A DNA stretch of 44,061 bases from an uncultured Bacteroidales bacterium (GCA_903903985.1 CAIVAT010000011.1:1-44061); one strand, 5' to 3'. Shown: positions 1 to 9,504, numbered from the stretch's first letter. A program made the numbers and translations. The notes: a model not told the origin generated them from the sequence alone.

Positions 1-2938
1 AGCCAGCGCGGTTACACTTTATGCCATCTGGCTGCCGACCTCAACGATTACCTTCGACACACAAGGTGGTAACCTGATTGCTCCGATTACACAGGTTGAA
101 AACACAGTCGTTACCGCACCGCCAGACCCGACCAAAGCAGGATTTACCTTTTTGGGCTGGGTACCGGCCGTACCGGAAACCATGCCTGAAGACGATATAA
201 CCTGCGTAGCACAGTGGGAAGAAATCACTTACGGGATCACCTACCATGCCAATGGCGGCAGCGGCAATGTTCCTGTGGACTTAAACAGTCCTTATACTGT
301 AGGGGCATTCGTCACCGTTCTGGGGAATGTCGGGGTTCCGGCCTTGACCAGGATCGGGTACTCCTTTGGCGGATGGAATACACAGGCCAATGGTTCAGGC
401 AACAGCTACCAGGAAGGCGCTACCTTCAACATGCCTTCCAGTGCAGTTATTCTTTATGCCATCTGGACAGAAATCAAGCCTGTTGTGACAGCATATCCCG
501 TCAATATCACCTGCTTTGGATATAATAACGGAGCTGTAAACATCGATGTTTCGTCAGGAACACCTCCATATACCTATTCATGGAGCAATACTGCCACAAC
601 CCGGAATATCAGCGGGCTTTCGGCTGGAGTTTATTCGGTAACGGTTACGGATCATGTTGGTTTCACCGCTACCGACCAGACGACAGTCTACGAGCCGCTG
701 GCAGCAGTAAGTTGCGCAGCAGTCCAAACCAATGCTGTATCCTGCAAAGGCGGAGCAGACGGAGAGGCGGTTGTAACGCCAGATGGCGGATGGGGGTCAT
801 ATTTGTACAGATGGAATAATGACCAGACCACATCAATTGCCACCGGACTTTTATCAGGCACTTATACTGTTACAGTTACCGATCTTGCAGGCTGCACCTC
901 GACCTGCGAGGCAACTATCATGGAACCGCAGTTGCCTTTGTCCTGCAACATAAATCATACAAACGTTCAGTGCTTTGGAGCTTCAACCGGAAACGCAACA
1001 GCCATAGGTTCAGGCGGTACGCCGGATTATATTTATCTGTGGAGCACGAATCAAACGACAGCTACGATTTCAGGCCTGTCATCAGGTGCCTACACTGTGA
1101 CAGTTACGGATAATAATGGTTGTAAAGCCATGAATTCAGTTGAAATTTTCCAGCCGTCGGAGCCTCTTGCCATTACCAACTGCACCAAGACCGATGTCTT
1201 ATGCTTCGGTACTTCGACAGGCTCGGTGTCAGCAGGACTGGTAACCGGCAGCATAGGAACCACGAGCTATACCTGGAAAAACTCACTTGACGCTGTTGTT
1301 GGTACAACCCCTACAGTAACAAACCTGCCTGCAGGCACATACACATTGACAATCAGTGATAACTGTTCATCGGCAGGATGCTCAGCTACGATAGGTGAAC
1401 CGGCTGACCTTACAGCCTCCTGCAGCCATACCGATGCCATATGCACAATCACCAACGCTGGTTCGGCAATCGTAGCAGCCAACGGCGGTGTTGGAAACTA
1501 TTTTTACCTGTGGTCAAATGGTGGCACAACGACACAGATAACTGGACTTTCAGACGGCACATATAGTGTAACCGTGTCCGATGGGAACGGCTGCACGGAA
1601 ACCAGTTCAACAATTGTTACTGTCAATCTCGCTCCGCAACTTGTCACGCATCATCAATCTGCATGTTCGCCAAACAAAGTTAATCTGACCTTATCGGCCG
1701 TAACTGCTGGAAGTACATTAAATGGTGCAACACTCACTTACTGGATGAATTCAGCAGCAACAATTCAATTAACGACCCCGACATCTGTTGGCACAGGAAC
1801 ATACTATATCAAAGCTGCAACGTTAACAGGTTGTTACGATATCAAGCCCGTCACGGTCAGTATCAACCCGCTACCGATCATATACCCCGGAACGGGAGGC
1901 GGAAGTTATTGTGCAGGAGGATCAGGGTTGGTGATTGGTATTGCTGGTTCGCAAGTTGGAGTTAATTATATCGCATGGATCGGTATCACGCAAGTCAGCC
2001 CGATAGTCCCCGGTACCGGAGGCCCGATTTCATTTGGCGTTCAAACAGTGGCCGGAATTTATTGGATACTAGCACAGAATGTTACAACAGGGTGTACCAA
2101 CCATATGTATAACTGCGTTCATATCACGATCGATCCGTTGTTGCCGGTAAGTGTGACCATTAAACCTGCTGCAAACCCCGTAACTGCCGGTTCGGCGGTG
2201 ACATTCACTGCTACCCCTGTCAATGAAGGCCCGGCCCCGACTTACCAATGGAGGGTTAATGGCTTTAACGCAGGCACAAATCTAGGCACATTTACTTATG
2301 TCCCGGTCAATCATGATGAGGTTACCTGTGTGCTTACATCCAATCTGCCCTGTATTTCGGGCAATCCGGCTACATCCAATGTTGTGGTCATGAACGTGAA
2401 TGGAGTTCCTGCAAATATAACCGTTACAGGAAATGTTGCTGAAGGACAGACAAAATGTTACAATGCAACCGATACTCTGACAATTGCCGGTAATGGGACT
2501 ACTTTCATTGTCAACCCCGCAGGCAGTGCAATCATGATCGCCGGGAAAAATATTCATTATCTGGCTGGATTTACTGCTCAGTTGGGAAGTTTAATGCACG
2601 GATTCATTTCCGATACCTATTGCGGTCAGAAGGCTCCTGCAATTACAGCAACGACTGAAGGCGAGGATGAACTACCGGTGGCTGAACAAAAGGCATCCTT
2701 TAAGCTCTACCCGAACCCCACATCAGGGAATTTCACCCTTGAACAAACGGGTGACAAATTATACGATAAGGTGAGTGTGGAGGTTTATGGAATGCGCGGA
2801 GAGCGGATAATGACAGACGAGCTTGTCAGAGAGAGGAAACACGAGTTTTGGCTATCGGATCTCCCGCACGGGCTCTATTTTGTGAAGGTTGTTGCCAAAG
2901 GCAATGTTGAAACTTTCAAACTCGTGAAAACGAGGTAA
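1..2938 (+). CDS. Large secreted repeat protein with T9SS sorting domain (5' partial)
   Basis: The reading frame is open from base 2, so the gene begins outside the window; the TTG at 152 is not a real start. Modules in order: two Listeria-Bacteroides (Flg_new/InlB B-like) repeats (about 2-470, with GFTFLGW and YSFGGWNTQ), five SprB-type repeats (about 484-1625, each with a CFG-like start, a YxYxWS core and a SGxYxVTVTD end), two further beta-rich segments with Cys pairs (1625-2130), one Ig-like module (2130-2410), a '3-coathanger stack'-like segment (2410-2630, AGKNIHYLAGFTAQLGS), and a type A T9SS C-terminal sorting domain (2695-2938, LYPNPTSGNFTLEQ to FKLVKTR). Family knowledge says such tails direct export through the Por/Spr system and anchoring at the cell surface. 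An adhesin or gliding role is inference. No catalytic domain is visible in the part present. Confidence 0.9.
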   Translation, partial: ASAVTLYAIWLPTSTITFDTQGGNLIAPITQVENTVVTAPPDPTKAGFTFLGWVPAVPETMPEDDITCVAQWEEITYGITYHANGGSGNVPVDLNSPYTVGAFVTVLGNVGVPALTRIGYSFGGWNTQANGSGNSYQEGATFNMPSSAVILYAIWTEIKPVVTAYPVNITCFGYNNGAVNIDVSSGTPPYTYSWSNTATTRNISGLSAGVYSVTVTDHVGFTATDQTTVYEPLAAVSCAAVQTNAVSCKGGADGEAVVTPDGGWGSYLYRWNNDQTTSIATGLLSGTYTVTVTDLAGCTSTCEATIMEPQLPLSCNINHTNVQCFGASTGNATAIGSGGTPDYIYLWSTNQTTATISGLSSGAYTVTVTDNNGCKAMNSVEIFQPSEPLAITNCTKTDVLCFGTSTGSVSAGLVTGSIGTTSYTWKNSLDAVVGTTPTVTNLPAGTYTLTISDNCSSAGCSATIGEPADLTASCSHTDAICTITNAGSAIVAANGGVGNYFYLWSNGGTTTQITGLSDGTYSVTVSDGNGCTETSSTIVTVNLAPQLVTHHQSACSPNKVNLTLSAVTAGSTLNGATLTYWMNSAATIQLTTPTSVGTGTYYIKAATLTGCYDIKPVTVSINPLPIIYPGTGGGSYCAGGSGLVIGIAGSQVGVNYIAWIGITQVSPIVPGTGGPISFGVQTVAGIYWILAQNVTTGCTNHMYNCVHITIDPLLPVSVTIKPAANPVTAGSAVTFTATPVNEGPAPTYQWRVNGFNAGTNLGTFTYVPVNHDEVTCVLTSNLPCISGNPATSNVVVMNVNGVPANITVTGNVAEGQTKCYNATDTLTIAGNGTTFIVNPAGSAIMIAGKNIHYLAGFTAQLGSLMHGFISDTYCGQKAPAITATTEGEDELPVAEQKASFKLYPNPTSGNFTLEQTGDKLYDKVSVEVYGMRGERIMTDELVRERKHEFWLSDLPHGLYFVKVVAKGNVETFKLVKTR

Positions 2939-2958
2939 TCTAAGCTAACCCATAACGC

Positions 2959-3003
2959 AACCCGGGAGGTGTGGTCAGTCAAAGGCAGCCTCCCGGGTTT
3001 TTA
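2959..3003 (+). terminator. Rho-independent terminator after the surface protein gene
   Basis: The 11-base arm AACCCGGGAGG (2959-2969) pairs perfectly with CCTCCCGGGTT (2989-2999), followed by a T run. It lies 21 bases after the stop codon. It could also stop transcripts arriving from the minus-strand transketolase gene, because the arm sequence also yields an A/T-rich flank on that side. Confidence 0.85.
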
Positions 3004-3119
3004 TATTCTCCTGCATGTACCATTGCCTGACAGGGAGGGTAAAGTATCCTTTGCTGTCCGGGAAAAATGAAAAAATTCTCCTCTGCGTTGAGATTGCTTC
3101 CCCATGCAACAGGGGCTTT

Positions 3120-3956
3120 TCAAATTTTGGGTAAATCTTCGAGAAATCCAGCAATTTGTTCCTTTGACGGCACTTTCCCATGCCACCGGTAATCGTTTTC
3201 TATGGATTTGATCCCTTTTCCCATGATGGTTTTTGCAATGATCACCGCAGGCAGGCCCGAAGGTTGAGCGGCAGTGTGAAAAGCATCAAGGATGCTGCTG
3301 AAGTCATGACCATCACATTCAAGGACATTCCATCCGAAACTGCGCCATTTGCCAGCAAGCGGCTCCAGTTTCATGACATCATCCGTTCTGCCGTCAATCT
3401 GCAGACCGTTGCGATCGACAACTGCGGTGAGGTTATCAAGATTGTGATGCGATGCCGCCATGGCAGCCTCCCAGATTGATCCTTCCTGCAATTCTCCATC
3501 CCCGTGAATGCTGTAAATCCGATGTTTCCGATGATCCATTTTTGCAGCGAGGGCCATTCCGGTTGCAACTGATAATCCCTGTCCGAGGGAACCGGCTGAT
3601 AATTCAAGGCCGGGCAATCCGTGATCCCTCCCGGGATGGCCCTGTAAGCGGCTACCCAGTTTTCGCAGGGTGCAGAGTTCTTCAAGGGGGAAATATCCCG
3701 AATGTGCAAGGGTGGCGTACAATACAGGGGCAACGTGCCCGATGCTCAGGATTACCCGGTCACGTTCGGGCCATTCAGGCTGGCGTGGATTGTGATTTAA
3801 TATCGAAAAATAGAGTGCGGTGAAAATATCGGCGAGGCCAAGGCTACCGCCGAGATGGCCAGATTGTGCTTCAGCAAGACTGCGCACAACCGATTTACGG
3901 ATTCCGGCCGCAATTTCATGCAGCCGCATCGGGTCAGTTGATTGCCAGGGTTGCAT
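3120..3956 (-). CDS. Transketolase, N-terminal (TPP-binding) subunit
   Basis: The 278-residue protein matches the N-terminal third of transketolase, which binds thiamine pyrophosphate: GHLGGSLG near residue 33, SAGSLGQGLSVATGMA near 120-135, and the TPP/metal motif GDGELQEG (152-159) followed by N183. Full transketolases are about 620-670 residues; in split enzymes a separate C-terminal subunit completes the active site. No C-terminal partner is visible: downstream is a terminator and a convergent surface protein gene, upstream is lolA only 2 bases away. The natural reading is one subunit of a two-gene transketolase or related ketol transferase, acting in the non-oxidative pentose phosphate pathway, with its partner elsewhere. 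The substrate is uncertain, since split forms also occur in apiose/sugar catabolism and DXS-like contexts. Confidence 0.88.
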   Translation of the reverse strand: MQPWQSTDPMRLHEIAAGIRKSVVRSLAEAQSGHLGGSLGLADIFTALYFSILNHNPRQPEWPERDRVILSIGHVAPVLYATLAHSGYFPLEELCTLRKLGSRLQGHPGRDHGLPGLELSAGSLGQGLSVATGMALAAKMDHRKHRIYSIHGDGELQEGSIWEAAMAASHHNLDNLTAVVDRNGLQIDGRTDDVMKLEPLAGKWRSFGWNVLECDGHDFSSILDAFHTAAQPSGLPAVIIAKTIMGKGIKSIENDYRWHGKVPSKEQIAGFLEDLPKI

Positions 3957-3958
3957 GG

Positions 3959-4594
3959 TTAACGCATGTCGATGATCTCCACTCCCGGGAATTTCTTCGC
4001 ATCAAAAGTAAAGTCGGCATCAGTTACCGCTGTATCCGTGAGGTAAGTTTTAATTTTATAGGTAAATGTGTTCCCGCTTTTATCGAAAAGCGTGAAACTT
4101 TTCACCTGTTTTTTTGCCTTGTCAATTTCAAGGATGGCTTTGGTGAAGTTCTTACTGGTATTGGGGGTTAATTCAACAGATTCTAAAGCAGGGTTGTCGC
4201 CTTTAATCATTTTTGATTTATAATTTGTATTGTATGAAGTCAGCAACTTTGATGGTGTAAGCGCATCATCCTTGTTTTCAAGCGTATTGACCTGGACTTC
4301 GTTGGACTCCTTGATGTAGGTCCAGATCGTTTTCCCGTCGCAAATAACCATCTGGCCGGCTGCCGACATTTTATATTTGTCACCCGACACCAGGAGCGAG
4401 CCTGTTTTCCCCTCATTGATCTTTGCCTTGGCATTCACCATCGAGTAGGTAAAGTCGACCTTGATCGATTTGTATGACTTCGCAGTTTTACTTACTTCGT
4501 CGAGCAGTGCAACAGCTTTGTTGTCTTTTCCCTGGCTGAAGGCCAGGATGGATGAAAATATAATCAGGCTGGTCAGGATGGTTCTCATTTTCAT
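3959..4594 (-). CDS. lolA: LolA-like outer-membrane lipoprotein carrier protein
   Basis: This 211-residue protein has an N-terminal signal peptide (MKMRTILTSLIIFSSILAFSQ) and the LolA/LolB beta-sheet pattern: SIKVDFTYSM, a GSLLVSGDKYKM strand pair, VICDGKTIWTY, and a C-terminal TFDAKKFPGVEIIDMR. LolA carries lipoproteins across the periplasm from the LolCDE complex to the outer membrane. Bacteroidota usually lack LolB, so the carrier may deliver directly; that is general knowledge, not seen here. The gene follows ftsK after a 114-base gap filled by a palindromic repeat and precedes the transketolase half gene by 2 bases. The order ftsK-lolA is frequent in the phylum and supports the call. Confidence 0.85.
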   Translation of the reverse strand: MKMRTILTSLIIFSSILAFSQGKDNKAVALLDEVSKTAKSYKSIKVDFTYSMVNAKAKINEGKTGSLLVSGDKYKMSAAGQMVICDGKTIWTYIKESNEVQVNTLENKDDALTPSKLLTSYNTNYKSKMIKGDNPALESVELTPNTSKNFTKAILEIDKAKKQVKSFTLFDKSGNTFTYKIKTYLTDTAVTDADFTFDAKKFPGVEIIDMR

Positions 4595-4629
4595 ATTAGT
4601 ATTTATTGTTGATGATTTCTTTACATGTA

Positions 4630-4703
4630 CCTCATCCCCCAGCCCCTTCTCCCCAGGGAGAAGGGGAGCGTTCCCTCTCCTTCAGGAGAGGGTTAGGGTG
4701 AGG
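4630..4703. repeat. Intergenic palindromic repeat (REP/MITE-like), copy 1
   Basis: The outer arms CCTCATCCCC (4630) and AGGGTGAGG (ending 4703) enclose two perfect hairpins: CCCCTTCTCCC / GGGAGAAGGGG (4643-4653 with 4656-4666) and CCCTCTCC-TTCA-GGAGAGGG (4673-4692). The folded form is a three-way junction. A shorter relative sits at 41559-41609. It occupies nearly the whole gap between ftsK and lolA. It has no coding capacity, so if it moves it must be mobilised in trans. Confidence 0.8.
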
Positions 4704-4708
4704 TATCT

Positions 4709-7219
4709 TTATTTCTGCCCTAAAATCGACAAATATTCTTCCAGCGACGAAAGATCTTTATAGCGCACCTCCCTGGCTTTACTCCCTTCAAAAGGACCAA
4801 CGATACCGGCTCCTTCCAACTGGTCGATGATACGCCCTGCCCGGTTGTAGCCTAGCTTGAGTTTGCGTTGGATCAGCGATGTCGATCCGTGCTGGTGCTG
4901 AACCACAAGCCTTGCCGCTTCCCCGAAAAATTCATCTTTCTCGTTGGCGTTGAATTCCTTGGTTGATGACCCGGTTTCTTCATCGTAATATTCCGGTAAC
5001 GCAAATACCTCAGGATAACCACGTTGTGAACCGATGAATTCTGTCAGCCTGTCAATTTCCGGAGTGTCGACAAAAGCGCATTGAATCCGGATCAGGTCAC
5101 TGCCGGTCGACAACAGCATGTCGCCGCGGCCAATCAGCTGGTCGGCCCCCGAAGAATCAAGGATCGTCCGGGAGTCAATTTTAGAGATGACACGGAATGC
5201 GATGCGCGCAGGGAAATTGGCCTTGATGGTCCCCGTGATGATGTTCACCGAAGGCCTTTGTGTTGCTATGATCAGGTGGATCCCGGTTGCCCGCGCCAAT
5301 TGCGCCAGCCTGGTCAATGGCGTCTCAATTTCCCTTCCGGCCGTCATGATCAGGTCCGCAAACTCATCGATCACGATCACGATGTAAGGAAGGAATTGAT
5401 GACCGTCGTTGGGGTTTAATTTCCGCGTAAAGAATTTTTCATTGTATTCCTTGATATTTCTGACCTGGGCATCACGCAACAGGTCGTAGCGCGTGTCCAT
5501 TTCAATGTTCAGGGAATTGAGTGTACGGATCACTTTCTTGGTGTCGGTGATGATGGCCTCTTCAGCATCGGGAAGTTTTGCCAGGAAGTGACGTTCAATC
5601 TTGTTGTACAAAGTAAGCTCGACCTTTTTCGGATCGATCAGCACAAATTTCACCTGCGAAGGGTGTTTTTTATAAAGCAGCGAGGTGATGATGGTATTCA
5701 GCCCGACTGATTTACCCTGCCCTGTGGCTCCGGCCATCAGGAGATGGGGCATCTTTGCAAGATCAGCAATAAATGTTTCGTTGGAAATGGTTTTTCCAAG
5801 AACGAACGGCAATTCGTAGGTTGAGTTTTTAAACTTATCGGTTCCCAGGAGCGATTTGATCGAAACAATTTCAGGATTCTGGTTTGGCACTTCGATGCCA
5901 ATGGTGCCTTTCCCGGGAATGGGAGCAATGATGCGAATGCCCATTGCGGCAAGGCTCAACGCAATATCATCTTCAAGATTTTTTATCCTTGAAATGCGGA
6001 CTCCTGCCTCAGGAACAATTTCATAGAGGGTAACTGCCGGGCCGATCGTCGCTTTGATCTTTGCAATTTTGATATCGTAATTTGAAAGCGTATTGACAAT
6101 TTTATCCTTGTTGGCTTCGAGTTCTTCCTTGTTTACATTCAGCGATTCTCCGCCATAATCGCTCAACAGGTCCAGGGGAGGATACTTGTATCCTGAAAGG
6201 TCCAATGTGGGATCGTATCGGGTTTCAAGGGTTTGGTGTTCTAATTTTCCTTTAACAGCAGGCTCTTCTACCACTGGTTCGATCACAAGTTCCAGGTCGG
6301 TATGATCATCAGGTTTTGGTGCAAATCTGGATACCAGGTCCAGGTCAATTTCATGTTGTTCCGCTTCATCCGGCTCCTTCATGAAATTCACCGGAATAAC
6401 AGGCATAATTTCCAGGTCAGCCGGCGATTCCTCCTGGCTTTCATTGGAAGCACCCCGGGCCGAAGGATCTTCAACCTGAAATTCAAGCTTGTTTTTTTTC
6501 CTGAACCAGCGAAACGGAATGTTGAACGAGAGGATGAGGAAACTGAGTGAGGTAAAGCCAAGCAGCATGGCAAGCCCTGGTATTCCAAGGAATTCGGTTA
6601 GCCAGATGTTCATCTGAAACCCATAAACCCCGGTAAGCAGATCGTCGCCCGGAACGGTAAGGGCAAGAAGTACCGGGACCCATATTATTCCAAAGAAACA
6701 ATATTCCATTGTTTTCCAGATCGGGAAGATGGCGATATGAAAAAAATGTTTCATCCCGGTATTGAACAGGATGATCACAAAAAAGAAGGAAGCAACGCCA
6801 AACCATTTTGTGATGAAAAGATAACCCGTGAGCGCTCCGATCTTACCCATCCAGTTCTCCACCGGTTCTTTATTCTCGAAAAATCCGTCAAGGGTAAAAT
6901 GTTTGAAAATGGTATCCGTGAAACTAAAATCATTCTGCCAGGAAATCATGTAAGAAGCGAACGAAAAAAGCAGGAAAAACGACAACAGGAGCGAGGAGAG
7001 CCCGAATACCCTGAAACGCCGCTCCAGGCGGGCCAGGTCCTGTTCGGTCCTGACCTTTTTTTCTTTGGGCGGTTTAGGAGGCCGGGGAAGTTTTACTTTC
7101 TTCTCGCGGCCCTTTTTAACCTTGATATCGGCTACCGGCAATTCATCGGGAAGGATTTCCTCCTCGCGCGGTTCTCCCTTGAAGGTGTTCGATCTTGGCG
7201 GATTGATTGTACGGGACAT
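4709..7219 (-). CDS. ftsK: DNA translocase FtsK/SpoIIIE
   Basis: The 836-residue protein has a basic N-terminus, four membrane segments (for example SSLLLSFFLLFSFASYMISW and WVPVLLALTV) within about residues 70-270, an acidic linker, then the FtsK motor. The Walker A GATGQGKS lies near residue 495, a Walker B-like IVIVIDEFADL follows, and ATGIHLIIATQRPSV is the family signature. The C-terminal gamma domain (SLIQRKLKLGYNRAGRIIDQLEGAGIVGP) is the winged helix that reads KOPS-type polar sequences. It pumps chromosome ends through the closing septum and activates XerCD dimer resolution. It starts 5 bases after the stop of the upstream small exported protein, so the two are probably co-transcribed. 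Length is normal for Bacteroidota. Confidence 0.96.
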   Translation of the reverse strand: MSRTINPPRSNTFKGEPREEEILPDELPVADIKVKKGREKKVKLPRPPKPPKEKKVRTEQDLARLERRFRVFGLSSLLLSFFLLFSFASYMISWQNDFSFTDTIFKHFTLDGFFENKEPVENWMGKIGALTGYLFITKWFGVASFFFVIILFNTGMKHFFHIAIFPIWKTMEYCFFGIIWVPVLLALTVPGDDLLTGVYGFQMNIWLTEFLGIPGLAMLLGFTSLSFLILSFNIPFRWFRKKNKLEFQVEDPSARGASNESQEESPADLEIMPVIPVNFMKEPDEAEQHEIDLDLVSRFAPKPDDHTDLELVIEPVVEEPAVKGKLEHQTLETRYDPTLDLSGYKYPPLDLLSDYGGESLNVNKEELEANKDKIVNTLSNYDIKIAKIKATIGPAVTLYEIVPEAGVRISRIKNLEDDIALSLAAMGIRIIAPIPGKGTIGIEVPNQNPEIVSIKSLLGTDKFKNSTYELPFVLGKTISNETFIADLAKMPHLLMAGATGQGKSVGLNTIITSLLYKKHPSQVKFVLIDPKKVELTLYNKIERHFLAKLPDAEEAIITDTKKVIRTLNSLNIEMDTRYDLLRDAQVRNIKEYNEKFFTRKLNPNDGHQFLPYIVIVIDEFADLIMTAGREIETPLTRLAQLARATGIHLIIATQRPSVNIITGTIKANFPARIAFRVISKIDSRTILDSSGADQLIGRGDMLLSTGSDLIRIQCAFVDTPEIDRLTEFIGSQRGYPEVFALPEYYDEETGSSTKEFNANEKDEFFGEAARLVVQHQHGSTSLIQRKLKLGYNRAGRIIDQLEGAGIVGPFEGSKAREVRYKDLSSLEEYLSILGQK

Positions 7220-7224
7220 CGGGT

Positions 7225-7908
7225 TTAATCTTTACCGCCACCGAATTTGCTTTTCAGTTCATCCTGGGTGGTAAGCGTATAATCTGAAGGAATCTCAAAG
7301 TCTTTTGAAGACAAACTCTTTTTTTCGACGGCAGTTGCGGTAAATTTCATACTCACCTCCTGGTTTTTCATCAGGAATTCAAGCAAACCGCCATCAATAT
7401 CTTTATAAAGCGGGTTGCTGAAATTTGCCAGTTTTGAGCCCAGTTCGCTCGAATACCATGCTTCATAGGTGGATTTAACCCCATCGTCATTTACCGTGAC
7501 AACTGCTTTCTTGCAGGTGTAACCGGCAATGACCTTTGTTTCCTCAGAGAGTTCAACACTCGTTGTCCCCTCAAGAGCCATCTTGCTTTCAATTTCTGCC
7601 GTTGTTTCCTTGATGGCATATTTCTGGCCCATCATGTTGATCAGCGATACACTGGTTTTATCAGTGTAGTCAGTTATTTCAACCGTATTCATGCCACTCA
7701 TCTGAAGGTCCGTCCTTGACTTGCTGTCTTTGATGGAAACGGTAAGTACCTTTGGGAACATTGCAAGCTGACTTTCTGAAAATTTGCTGTCAGGATAGGT
7801 GATTTTATAGGTGATCACACCTTCAAACGGTTTTCCTGACACGGCACTGGTGTTGCCTGAGATGATGGCAAACACTAAAAAACTGCATACAAAGAGGACT
7901 TTTCTCAT
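7225..7908 (-). CDS. Exported protein of the DUF4412/GLPGLI-like type
   Basis: This 227-residue protein has a signal peptide (MRKVLFVCSFLVFAIISGNTSAVSG). The mature part starts with FEGVITYKITYP and contains GMNTVEITDYTDKTSVSL, TKVIAGYTCKKAVVTVND and STYEAWYSSELG. The pattern of a beta-rich N-terminus, an AGYxCKKA strand and a short tail resembles the DUF4412/GLPGLI group of Bacteroidota envelope proteins, which have no established biochemical role. The single Cys in AGYTCKK is typical of those families. It lies between lepB and ftsK and has tight spacing to ftsK. It could be periplasmic or outer-membrane associated; there is no lipobox. Confidence 0.6.
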   Translation of the reverse strand: MRKVLFVCSFLVFAIISGNTSAVSGKPFEGVITYKITYPDSKFSESQLAMFPKVLTVSIKDSKSRTDLQMSGMNTVEITDYTDKTSVSLINMMGQKYAIKETTAEIESKMALEGTTSVELSEETKVIAGYTCKKAVVTVNDDGVKSTYEAWYSSELGSKLANFSNPLYKDIDGGLLEFLMKNQEVSMKFTATAVEKKSLSSKDFEIPSDYTLTTQDELKSKFGGGKD

Positions 7909-7943
7909 GGTTTTTGGTTTTTGATATGAAGTGACAAATTTAC

Positions 7944-9458
7944 TTATTTTACGGTTCTGAGCAGTTTACCCCATCTGATTTTTCCATCAAACAGTGATTT
8001 CTTGGGATCAAGCGAAAGCCAGACGAATACTGCTTTTCCAACCACATGATCTTCAGGAACGAATCCCCAGTAACGGGAGTCGGCCGAATTATGGCGGTTA
8101 TCGCCCATCATCCAGAAATAATTCATTTTAAAAGTATAGCTCGTGGATGCTTTCCCATTGATGAAAATTTTGCCATCGGTGATCTCAAGTTTGTTATCCT
8201 CAAAAACGTCAATGATCCGTTTATAAAAGCAAATATTGGCAAGATTGATGGGGATGGTAACGCCTTTCTTTGGAACCCAGACAGGCCCGAAATTATCAAC
8301 ATTCCACCGGTAAGTCGAATCGAATGGAAAAAGATTTTGGTCCCATTCATCTTTGGGGGCAATTACCGGATCGACGGAAAGTACGTTGCTGTATTGTTTT
8401 AATTTTACGATCGCTTCCTCCGAAAGGGTCAGTTCATAGTTGCCCATGTTATCCCTGGAAATATTTTCGGTAATGTCCAGCTTCTCAAAATTTTTCTGAT
8501 TGATTGGATTGCCGTCGGTTTTTACAATGTATTTGAATTGTCTTTTCCCCGGATTCTGTTCAGCCTTGCCATTGATATATACGACTCTGTTGGCGATCCG
8601 GATCGTATCACCGGGAATGCCGATGCACCGTTTAATGAAATTTTCGCGTTTATCGACCGGACGGGCGATGATATCGCCGAAGTCCTGCTTGTCGTTCCAC
8701 ACATTTGCCCTGCCATAACTTCTGACTAGCTGGTAATAGCTCGCATTGCTCTGCCATTTGGTCGACAACGTGTCTCCATCCGGATAATTAAATACAACAA
8801 CATCCATGTTCTTTATATCTGCTAGCCCGGGGAAGCGGTAGTATGGCAGGGTAATCCATTCGAGATACGATTTCGTGCTTTCGGTAAGCGGAAGTGTATG
8901 ATGAACAAACGGGAAGGCAATCGGGGTATTTGGAACTTTCGGGCCAAAACTGACTTTGCTGACAAAAAGGTAATCGCCGACCAGCAGGGTCTTCTCCATG
9001 GAGGAGGTAGGGATGGTGTATGCCTCAACCAGGAATATCCGGATGATACTCGCGGCAATCACGGCAAAGATGATCGCATCGACCCATTCACGAATTGCTG
9101 TTTTATGCACCGGGGGCTGTTTGGAAGGGTCGGAATATTTTTCCTTTGAAGAGAACCCAAGATAAGGCAGATAAATAAACGGGAACAGCACACCCAATCC
9201 CTGTTCGAGCAGTCCATATTTTTTAAAGCATTTAACAACCTCAACGACCATCAGCAGGATGACGAAAACATTGATGAACGGAACCAGCAGGAAAATATAC
9301 CACCACAGGGGTTTTTTGATGATCAGTAACCAGATATACCAGTTATAGAAAGGGATCAGGATTTTCCAGCCCTTTTCGCCAGCCTTTTGAAATATTCCCC
9401 ACATTCCTGCAATGGAAAGAATGAAAAACAAGATGGTCACTACCAGGTAAAGATTCAT
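7944..9458 (-). CDS. lepB: Signal peptidase I (Bacteroidota long form)
   Basis: The 504-residue protein starts with a DUF5684-like membrane region (residues 1-105, with GWKILIPFYNWYIWL and further hydrophobic helices) that other phyla lack. Next come a membrane anchor (residues 124-146) and the S26 peptidase core. The catalytic Ser is S153 in IPTSSMEKTLL, and the general-base Lys is K276 in FIKRCIGIPGD. The late box GDNRHNSADSRYWGFVP is present near the C-terminus. It removes signal peptides from Sec/Tat substrates at the outer face of the inner membrane. About 170 residues separate the Lys box from the final box, larger than in E. coli LepB but usual for the phylum. It follows dapB by 46 bases. 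Confidence 0.95.
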   Translation of the reverse strand: MNLYLVVTILFFILSIAGMWGIFQKAGEKGWKILIPFYNWYIWLLIIKKPLWWYIFLLVPFINVFVILLMVVEVVKCFKKYGLLEQGLGVLFPFIYLPYLGFSSKEKYSDPSKQPPVHKTAIREWVDAIIFAVIAASIIRIFLVEAYTIPTSSMEKTLLVGDYLFVSKVSFGPKVPNTPIAFPFVHHTLPLTESTKSYLEWITLPYYRFPGLADIKNMDVVVFNYPDGDTLSTKWQSNASYYQLVRSYGRANVWNDKQDFGDIIARPVDKRENFIKRCIGIPGDTIRIANRVVYINGKAEQNPGKRQFKYIVKTDGNPINQKNFEKLDITENISRDNMGNYELTLSEEAIVKLKQYSNVLSVDPVIAPKDEWDQNLFPFDSTYRWNVDNFGPVWVPKKGVTIPINLANICFYKRIIDVFEDNKLEITDGKIFINGKASTSYTFKMNYFWMMGDNRHNSADSRYWGFVPEDHVVGKAVFVWLSLDPKKSLFDGKIRWGKLLRTVK

Positions 9459-9504
9459 ATACTAATATTTAAATTTATTTATTAACGCTGAAAGTGCGAT
9501 TTTC

